From NCBI GenBank assembly GCA_050084985.1, contig JBITNC010000001.1:6138001-6202000 (forward strand): DNA of 64,000 nucleotides, written 5' to 3'. The notes beneath the pieces were generated by a model. The model had not been told where the DNA came from and ran no database searches. It was given only the letters and a program-made list of their open reading frames with translations. Made by a program: the position numbers and the translations under genes. Position 1 is the stretch's first letter. Each line of letters opens with the position of its first letter. This DNA is from Nageia nagi. Its lineage: Eukaryota > Pinophyta. Positions 55,679 to 64,000 of the stretch are shown one piece after another.

Positions 55679-56047
55679 GTACCCCTTTACCTTTATCAAG
55701 ATTTATTTTTGTTGGCATTGTATTGAAACATTCTATTGAAATGCAAACCAAAATTATGGAGAGGTATGCAAAGTATGATGATACAATATATCATTTTCCT
55801 TGATCATAGGAATGCAAACTTCATGCAATTGTATGAATGCAATTATCCTCATCATCAATGGATATGTATGCTCCAATTGTACCTTGCAAAAATAACCAAA
55901 ACAATATCAATATTACCAACACTTTGCAATATAATATCATGTCAAAGTGTATCATTAACAAAAATTATAACACATGATATTTCAACTATAAATAAATCCA
56001 TAATTTAATATTATAATCACCACATTTCAAGGCTATAGTCTAATGGG
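55679..56047. repeat. 369-bp perfect direct repeat, right copy
   Basis: See 49146-49514. The left neighbour is the LTR terminus TCTACA, the right neighbour TTGTGATAAA. Confidence 0.95.
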
Positions 56048-58371
56048 TTGTGATAAAATGCACACCAAAATCATAAAAATACACTAAAAAATGAGTCATT
56101 GCATTATTCATTTATGTTTATGAGGAGGATCCAAGATAAAATCAAGAACTAGTTAACTTTAAACATCTTCTTTTTCATCATTATCTTTAATATCTCCTTG
56201 ATATCCCAATTCCACTTTCTTTTTTATTTTAACTTGATAGTCATGGACTATGTATGATAATGATCTAAACCCTTCTTCAATATCATAATCAATAAAATTA
56301 TTATTAAAGATAAAAGGGTTTTATAAATATATTTCTTGGATACATAGAAAAATCCATATCTTGAATCTAATGTCATACCCTTGGAAATGTTAAAGCCCTT
56401 AAAATTCTAAATTCAAAAAAATATTGGCCAAAAATAAATAAATAAAAATTGCACAAGTTATGGCCAAAAGTATCTTCAAAATTGAAAAATGGGCTCAAAA
56501 AATACCTTTATAGTCTTAAACAACATTGATTGATCAATGATTGGGTACTAACATGACAATAAAAGGTGGTTCAAACAAGGTTGAATGGGTGCACTAGCTA
56601 GTGAAGTCCACCATAGGATGATGAGTTATTTGGTAGCTGAGAAGGTAGGGTGCCAAGGTAGTGGTGTCAGGTCCACATACGTGGTCAAGATCCATGCAAT
56701 ATGTTAGAGGGTGAACTTTGAGTATTGTTAGGTATACATAGGTAGGTGGGTCCACTTAGTATATGAGAGGATGAGCTAGGTCATAGAGTATTCTAGGCAT
56801 GAGTGTCCATGCAGGTCTTTGTTGGAGACTCCATGTGGTCCAAGGCAAGCTCCAAGGCATGTAACCACCATGATGAGGATGCATGTTGGCCTCCATGTCA
56901 TGCAATAGCATCTTCACAATGCATGAAAGTTATAAAGTGTTGGCATAAATTGGATATATAGTATTGAAATGCACATAAAAAAAACATAAAATATAGTCTT
57001 CAAACCTTAAACATAAGTTGAATCTTAAAACACACATAAAATCTTCATATGGGATGCAAATCATGTAATCCACTATACCAAAATTATTAGAACATAAATG
57101 GGTATCCAAATATGAATTTAAAATCAAGATTTGATGCAAATATTTTAAGAAAAAATGATAACAAAATTATGAACTAAAATGGAAGAGGATTTTAAAGGAG
57201 TTTCTATAGAGTTAAGAGAGAAATTTGAACATGGCTATAATACCAATAGTGTACCATTCATTAACTTTAATATCAAAATATTTATTTCATATTATGAACA
57301 TGAATAAATACAAGCTCAAAATGACTCTATGGATTCACCTTTAATGGTGACCTTTGAGTTGCATATAGACTCTTTATTATATATTCCCTATGACTCCTAA
57401 TATTCCACTAATCTCATATATTTGAATTTACTAAATACGGTAAATATTTCTTCTATATTAAATATTGACACTTAATTTTATTCCACCTAAGGTGGTCCCA
57501 TTAATTATTTTATAATAATAATATTAGATCATGTTATTAGTTTTTTCTTGGTCCTTTCTCATGTAATATTATTATTTTTATGTGCTAGGTACCCTAGCAT
57601 TGTTACTAATCTTCCTTAAGGTAAATTGAATGATATCTTACATATATAAGGGTAAGTACGACTATAGGTAAAGTTATCAAGATTTCAATCTCAATAGCTA
57701 GTACCATGTCAAAGTTTCAATGTTTATCAACATCACCTATTGAGATTGAGATCTTGTTATCATAATCATATTTGTTATTCCATATTATGTAATTATATGT
57801 TTGGCTTGACTTATCCATCATCTTTTGTACTTTGGGTCTTAGTTGTGAACTTCATTCCTTTGTATATCTAGTGTCTACATTGTCATATTAGTCAATGCTA
57901 TTATTTAATACCCAACGTTCATGCTCCTATGGGCATCTTTGATATCATTCCAATCTATTATGCTCTATTTGGATTCACATTTCAAGATCCCTATCTTCAA
58001 CAAGATCGTATTTGTATATAATATTCATCATCTAGGTAAGGTTTATAGGTATTTATCATTCACTTGGTCCCAATCTCATTAATGTGTTTGTTATCTTGAT
58101 CCAATAGTCTAAATTTATTATTTATTATTATATTCATTGATATTTAGATTATTGCTATTTGTTATTCATTATTGTTGATATATGTTTATACTTGTTAATA
58201 ACAAGGATAATACATAATCACATATTAATGTTAAAATATAATTACTACTTAATTCATACTATTGCTCACTAAAAATATTCAATATTACAAATATCATAAT
58301 CCCTAAAGAATTATTAGTCTAATAGAAGTCATACAAAATATTAGAAAAAATGCATGATCTTGTTGAACTAT
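56048..58371. other. Non-coding stretch
   Basis: AT-rich with no coding, RNA or repeat feature that I can support. Confidence 0.5.
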
Positions 58372-58599
58372 GTGTGACATTGATAGGGGGTGAATCAATG
58401 TCTTAAACTTTAAAAATTCAAACTCAAAAGATTTGAAACAATGCAATAGAAAACTAAAACTAAATAGAGCAAGCACATCAATGGAACATCACATAACATA
58501 AGATATAATGAGGTTCACCAATATGGCTACATCCTTGAAAATGATTGCTTGGACTTCCATCCAACTCTAGCATTTGTAAAGCACCAACTTTACAAATAA

Positions 58600-58735
58600 T
58601 TTACTAACACCCAATGGAAGAAGCATCAACCCCTAACTTTACCAACATCAACTGGAAGGAGACATCAATCCCCTAACTTTACCAGAACCAACTAAAAGAC
58701 ATCAATCCCCTAATTTACTAGCACCAACTAGAAAA
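58600..58735. repeat. Tandem repeat of about 40-45 bp, three to four copies
   Basis: Units contain ACATCAATCCCCTAACTTTA and CCAACATCAACTGGAAG or variants. Confidence 0.65.
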
Positions 58736-59307
58736 TTATAAAATTCTAATGAATACAATTAAACTTTATCAAAAGACCCTAAATGGTCTACCTCATAAAA
58801 CTATTTCTTTGAATGCTTCTATCCAAACTCTACAATCTTCTCAAACCTTGCATACAAATAAACTCATACTCTAGAACAAAATAAACTCATACTCTGCATA
58901 GTGAAGATCTCAATCTCTATAATCTTGAAGATCCAGCATACTCATACACTTCTTAGATCTAACCATCTCTCACACCACATAAAAAAATGCTTGCTTTTCT
59001 AGCCTTTTAAAGTAAGAAAAACATAATATAGCCTCCAAAATGTGAGAGAATTGAACTATAACAAGAATAATCCTAAACTACCAAGATCACATGAAAGCTC
59101 ATAATTACATCTAACAAACTCACAAAGTAATCTCACAACACAAGATGTAAGTGATTCCTCTAACTAGGAGTACATCCACTAACTATATCTTTACTTCAAT
59201 CACAAATACAACTCTCTTACAATTCTCCTAATCTCAACTCCTACACTTCTATCCTATAACATAACTTTACTCCATAATTCATGTATGATCACAAAGAGGG
59301 AGCCTTC

Positions 59308-59315
59308 TATTTATA
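59308..59315 (-). promoter_or_regulatory. TATA box in the possible copia LTR
   Basis: The minus strand reads TATAAATA within GGCCTATAAATAGAAGGC, followed by C-rich sequence. Confidence 0.5.
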
Positions 59316-59534
59316 GGCCAAAATCCCTCTTTATATCACCCTTTTATCCAATGTACAAAAGCATGACATGCACATCCTTTTACCCAAGGGGCATGCTCAT
59401 GACATGGAGTGTAGGACAAGTTACATTATCATATTCACTTAAATACTTAAGGTATCAAATGATACCCTTAAGTATTAGTGAATTTACATAAAATATTTAA
59501 TACATACCTTTACAATAATGCATTATACATTCCA

Positions 59535-60640
59535 GCACTCCCCCTTAATGCAATATTGGAATAGAGCGAGTAAGAGAGAAGAAGAAGAGAAAGTAAGAGA
59601 GTTCTCCCCCAAATAGATACAACAAAGATGAGAACTTTTTACATATTTGTGATGTAAGACAGATCTAGTTTGAGACTCACTACTTTGCCAAATACAATCA
59701 TTAACCACAACCAATTTCAATGTACATGAAGTAGTCATTCAACTAGAATTCATGAAGAGTCTCCAAGAGCTTGCATATCTAAGGTAAGTAACTTGAAATC
59801 TCAAAGGAACTTGCAAGTTATAAGCAGCTCAAATAACAAGATTAATTAGATGCATCATATTCATATCAACAAGGATAGCTGAATCACACAAATTCCATCA
59901 TGAACTAATCAATGGTGCACTATAAGTCCTCACAAAGATGCCATGTCAAAAACTTATAATCACCTATTGTATATAAGACATGTGTTGATTATCATTACAA
60001 AATAGAGCATGCACATATAAGTTCCTCACATATGGATAATTGAATAGTGCCAAAAGGCACATAAGAGTTCCTTACACATGGATAACTGAATAGTGCTAGA
60101 TCAAAATAGAGCATGCACATACAAGTTCCTCACATATGGATAACTGAATAGTGCCAAATGACACATAAGAGTTCCTCACATATGGATAACTGAATAGTGC
60201 TAGATTAACCAAAATAGAGCATGAACATATGAGTTCCTCACATATGGATATTAAATAATGCCAAATGACACATAAGAGTTCCTAACATATGGATAATTGA
60301 ATAGTGCTAGATTGACCAAAATAAAGCATGCACATATGAGTTCCTTACATATGGATAACTGAATAGTGCTTGACCAAAATAGAGCATGCACATATGAGTT
60401 CCTCACATATGGATAACTAAATAGTGCCAAATGACACATAAAAGTTCCTCACATATGGGTAACTGAAGAGTGCAAGATTGGCAAATATTTTGGCTTTTAA
60501 AATTTTATATAACAAGTTTCTCATGCAAAACAAACTTACCATGAAGCTGTACAACAAAATCAACACTATACAGCACAAAATCCTCCTAGGGGTGAAGTTG
60601 TCATCAAAAAAATGAATTCAACACAATAATTCAAACTTCA
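59535..60640. other. 3' untranslated tail of the copia element
   Basis: Between the RNase H end with its purine tract (60641-60655, AAGGGGGAGTGAA on the minus strand) and the possible LTR. Either this stretch or 58372-59534 may be the LTR. Contains the tandem array below. Confidence 0.4.
60010..60475. repeat. Tandem array of about nine half-units (about 48 and 60 bp in turn)
   Basis: Every half-unit has ACATATGGATAACTGAATAG followed by TGC. One type goes on with CAAATGACACATAAGAGTTCC, the other with TAGATCAACCAAAATAGAGC and a GCACATATGAGTTCC end. They mostly alternate, making a composite repeat of about 108 bp. Confidence 0.85.
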
Positions 60641-60649
60641 CTCCCCCTT

Positions 60650-61325
60650 GAGGGAAACTTCACTAACCCAATAGCATCTCTAAGCTAATAGAACTGAGCT
60701 TTCAAGAGGGGCTTGGTGAACAAATCAATAAAGTTCAAGGTGTATGGACAATACTCTATGTGTATGATGCCATCAAGAACCTTCTATTTGATTAAATGGG
60801 TATGGATTTCCACATGTTTTATTCTTTGATGGAATACTATATTCTTAGCCAAAGAAATAGCCTACTGATTATCTAAAGAGATCAAAGATGATCCACATTA
60901 TTCATACCCAATTTCTTTCAGGAGATGCCTTAGCTAAATGGTTCTTGGGTTGCAATAGATATGGCATGATATTCAACTTATATGGTGGAAAGAGAAATAG
61001 TAGGTTGCTTCTTGGAAGCCTAAGAGATAGCACCTAAACCAATGTTAAACACATACATAGAGGTTGATTTTTTGTCATCTCTATCTCCCCCATAGTTAGA
61101 ATTTGAGAATCAAGAGAGAACAAATAAGGGCAACTTGGAATACTTGAGATCAAGATCCTTATTCCTTGCATTGTACCTTAATATTTTCTTAATAGAATTA
61201 AGGTGCTCAACATAAGGTTTTTGCATGAATCATGCCATCAAATTCATTATGAAGGTAATATCCGGCCTGGATATAGTCAAATACAAAAGACTACCAATTA
61301 ATTACCTGTAAGCTATAGCATCAGC
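60650..61325 (-). pseudogene. RNase H region of the copia element
   Basis: Minus-strand reading near 60680-60980: ISLAKNIVFHQRIKHVEIHT, then VLDGIIHIEYCPYTLNFIDL and FTKPLLKA, matching the end of copia RNase H where the conserved DNQSA is broken (DNQ-stop-A). The catalytic Asp at the start of the domain is not clear. It removes the RNA strand in live elements. Confidence 0.75.
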
Positions 61326-61328
61326 TAA

Positions 61329-62081
61329 CTAAGAGTTGGAACTTAAAGAAATAATGATTTTAGGAGAGTTTGGGATTGCAACATATCTACACTCTTCCAT
61401 TCCAAACTTTTGCAAGATGTCTGATATATACTTATATTGATTGAGGTAAGTACAATCCATGTATTGATACACTTGCATTCCAAGATAGTAGTGTAAGAGA
61501 CCAAGTTCAGTTATTTCAAACATTGCCTTAAGTTTCGATATACACTCTTGAATGATTTCATCATTGTTCCCAATAATCAAAAGATCATCCACATAAAGGA
61601 GAATCAAGACCATGTCTTTTCCTTAATTGAGAACATATAGATTGGAGTTAGAAACAACACTTGGAGAAACCAATGTTTGCAAAGTACCTTGAAATCTTCC
61701 TATAGTGGGCTCAAGGTGCTTGCTTAAGTCCATATACTAACTTCTTTAGCTTGCACACAAAGGACTCTTTACCTTCCATAATAACCCTTCTAGTTGATTC
61801 ATAAATATTTCCACATCTAAGTCACCATTGATAAATGCACTCTTGATTTCAAGTTGAAAAATTTTCCATCCTTGAGCTACAAAAATAGCAAAGATAACTC
61901 TCATAGTAGACATCTTTTCCATAGGAGCAAAGGTTTCCTCATAATCTACATCATATTTTTGAGCAAAAACTTTAGCTACTAACCTTGCCTTATATTTCTC
62001 AATATCTCCAATTGAATTAAACTTGACCTTGTAGATCCACTTATTGCCAATCACATTCTTTTCATTAGGATTAGAAATCAA
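61329..62081 (-). pseudogene. Reverse transcriptase of the copia element
   Basis: Two frames. 62081-61746: VIGNKWIYKVKFNSIGDIEK, YKARLVAKVFAQKYDVDYEE, TFAPMEKMSTMRVIFAI and LEIKSAFINGDLDVEIFM. 61613-61329: MVLILLYVDDLLIIGNND with the intact YVDD active site and LGLLHYYLGMQVYQ. A gap of 130 bp with frameshifts separates them. The Asp in the first motif is Glu (LEIKSAF for MDVKSAF). Confidence 0.9.
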
Positions 62082-62414
62082 GTTTCAAGTTTTTTTTTCA
62101 TAAATGCCTCATACTCCACTTTCATGGCTTCCATATAGCACTCATGCTTGGAAGCTTATTTGAAGGTTGAGGGCTCATGCTTGTTTTCAATCTTGTCAAT
62201 TAAATATTTTTTCAAGGTCATGCTCCTTGTTACCCTTTGTGTTGAAAAATTTTGTTCTTGAGGTGACTTGTGTATATCAATATCCAACCAACTAGGAGCA
62301 ACTGAAGAGTCCTCTAGATCATCAACATCTTCATTAGAAGTAGATTCTTTAAGAAGTTCATTAAACTTTACATCCCTTGAAATGAATATTGCTTTATAGG
62401 TTGGATAGTAGAGC

Positions 62415-63260
62415 CTATATCGTGTAGCTAACTATCATAACCCACAAAGATGCATTTTTCAACTCTTTTGTCCAACTTCTTCCTTTTCTTAGAAATAATG
62501 TAGGAGAATGCTTCACAACCAAACACCTTAAGTGAGAAATGTTAGGTTTTCTTCCTGACCATGCCTCAAAATAATTTTTATCTAAACAATTTTTATGGGA
62601 CACTTATTCAAGGTGTAAATAGCAGTGCTCAAAGCTTCACCCTATAAGAATTTAGGAAGATTACCCAACATGCATCTAACCATATCCATAATTGTTCTAT
62701 TTTCCTTTTAGCAACACCGTTCTATTGAAAAATGTAAGGAATCATAAACTACCTCTTGATTTTAAACTTAACATATTAATCATTGAACTCATTATTGTTA
62801 TATTATCCCCCATTATCTAATCTCAACATATTGATTTTAAGGTTAGTCTAATTTTCAACAAAGGCCTTAAAAACCTTAACACTTTTAAAGGTTTGATCCT
62901 TGTGCTCAAGTAGATACCCAAAGGTCATCCTACTAAAGTCATCAATGAAGATCAAGATGTAAGATGCTCCTCCAAGTGACTTTATCTAAAATGAACCCAT
63001 CAAATCTGAATGCACAAGTTGAAGAGGTTGAGATGCTCTTGTTGCCTTATCTTTTTTAAACTTTTATCTATGAATTTTTCTAAGAATACACTTCTTGCAT
63101 ATACCAAATAAAAGAGAAATGGAGGCAAACCTTTCACAAGTTCTTGGTCTTTCATAACTTGAATAACCTTATGGTTAAGGTGTTCTAAATGTTGGTGCCA
63201 AATATTACCTCTTGAACACACACTTGTAGCAAGACACATCTTTGATGAAACTTGATCCAC
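62415..63260 (-). pseudogene. Integrase of the copia element
   Basis: The pre-integrase zinc region reads WHQHLEHLNHKVIQVMKDQE (about 63200) with the two His; the following Cys pair is reduced to a single C in VYARSVFLEKF. The core at 62640-62990 is heavily broken. The C-terminal end at 62603-62415 keeps FEAWSGRKPNISHLRCL, a hallmark copia integrase motif. Confidence 0.8.
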
Positions 63261-63499
63261 AATTTATAAATCATCTCTCATTGACCATTTAACCAACATG
63301 ACAAGTCCATATTTTATATATCATGATAGAGATTTGAACTCAAATAAGTACCCTTTTCTATTAACTTTCATCACAAAGAGAATGTTTATCCTAAGCTTAC
63401 GAATAAAGAGAACATTTTCAATAACCTTCTTGTGAATCAACACACTCCTAATTTGTTAGACTTCAAGGGTAAAGATATCACTATCATAACTACATCTTA

Positions 63500-64000
63500 T
63501 ACTTATGAAAATTCTTAAAATTTTCCTTTTCAAAGAAAAGGTGATTAATGCAACTAGAATCAACAATCCAATTAGATGGAAAAGAATGAATCAAAGATAA
63601 GAGTTTCCTATAAAAAAAGGTGCCTAGAAAGGTTTTCAAGGGAGAAAACTTCTTAAACTATTACAAAGTTTTTAAACTTTGAAGAAAGGCTTTGAAGAAT
63701 AATGATGAATACCATGAACTCATCATTAATCCAATTGCACCCATAAGTAATAAGTTGGGTCTTTAGGTCAATGATTTTATTCAAGTAGTTAGCCACATTT
63801 TCATCTTTCCTTTGATGATATTGAAACAAATTTTAGAGAATGGTATACCTTTTTGAAAAGTTTGAACCAAGGTAGATTTTCTTAAGTTTATCCCATGCTT
63901 CCTTTGCTAAGGTTTAAGAGAAAATCATTAGGAGCACATCATCTAAAATTGCATAGTAAATCATGGAGGTTGCTAGCTCATTCTTTGTGTCATAAGCCTC
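63500..64000 (-). pseudogene. Gag end and protease of the copia element
   Basis: Minus-strand reading: LAKEAWDKLKKIYLGSNFSK, FQYHQRKDENVANYLNKIID and LKTQLITYG, the pattern of UBN2-type copia Gag, interrupted by stops. Nearer 63545-63580 is NWIVDSSCINHLF with the retropepsin-like W-I-V-D-S-x-C-x-x-H pattern; a stop sits just before it. The gag start is outside the window. Confidence 0.7.

Larger units (their letters stand above)
58372..59534 (-). repeat. Possible LTR of the copia element
   Basis: On the minus strand it would start TGGAATGTATAATGC, directly after the purine tract TTAAGGGGGAGTGC, and end near 58372. A TATAAATA box lies at 59308-59315. The left limit is uncertain and the partner LTR is outside the window. 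Confidence 0.45.
58372..64000 (-). mobile_element. Decayed Ty1/copia retrotransposon, running off the right edge
   Basis: Minus-strand domain order from the right edge: gag, protease, integrase (zinc, then core), RT, RNase H. This order, with integrase before RT, is diagnostic of Ty1/copia. All domains have frame breaks. Its 5' LTR lies outside the window. Confidence 0.85.

Noticed and set aside
49146-56047. The 369-bp direct repeats considered as LTRs of the young element
   Set aside because: They lack TG...CA ends and a PBS next to them, and a proper LTR start (TGTAGATT at 55678) lies inside. Pol also runs straight into the left copy.

Overview
The window looks like intergenic DNA of a large plant nuclear genome, and no intact host gene was found. 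It is AT-rich and filled with nested plant LTR retrotransposons in different states of decay. These include Ty3/gypsy elements of the chromovirus and Tat/Ogre types, Ty1/copia, initiator-Met-type primer binding sites (TGGTATCAGAGC), 5-bp target-site duplications, and nonsense codons that are mostly TAA/TAG at places where the family has CAA/CAG. A repeat-rich seed plant, perhaps a gymnosperm, is my guess; the sequence does not prove it.

Layout. 1-480 is a Tat-type gag remnant, followed by non-coding DNA with short tandem repeats. About 2280-12780 is a decayed plus-strand Tat-type element (gag, RT, RNase H, second RNase H, integrase). It is split by a complete minus-strand chromovirus at 5887-11552 (485-bp LTRs, TSD TAGAT). 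12780-16030 is non-coding with one possible LTR. 16030-38443 holds a tandem internal-LTR-internal-LTR arrangement of a small gag/protease-only gypsy family. Its last LTR is split by a 14.5-kb minus-strand Ogre-like element (23154-37683, TSD GAACC). That element has 2.33-kb LTRs and encodes only gag and protease.

39157-47771 is a short non-autonomous gag-only element (TSD GTTTC). Inside it sits a minus-strand element at 39507-45638 (TSD TGTGT) with the most unusual content in the window. It has one continuous frame of about 1200 codons that begins with sequence clearly homologous to the cohesin cofactor PDS5, continues into half of a retroviral-type protease, and ends in about 750 codons I do not recognise. 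Its left end carries an extra 93-bp inverted copy of an LTR terminus, and the target-site duplication lies outside that copy.

49515-55678 is a young, GC-richer, truncated Tat-like element (LTR, gag, then protease, archaeal-type RNase H, RT and RNase H, with no integrase). It is bounded by a perfect 369-bp direct repeat of the target DNA. 56048-58370 is featureless. About 58370-64000 is a decayed minus-strand Ty1/copia element that runs off the right edge.

How they fit together. Four of the elements (the small gag/protease family, the 14.5-kb Ogre-like element, the gag-only element and the PDS5 element) lack reverse transcriptase and integrase, so they must have been moved by enzymes supplied in trans. 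The Ogre-like element and the young Tat-like element share an unusual LTR style: a TGTAGA start and clusters of TGACGTCA-like and TTCCGGAA motifs upstream of a TATAAATA box. They may be related or regulated alike.
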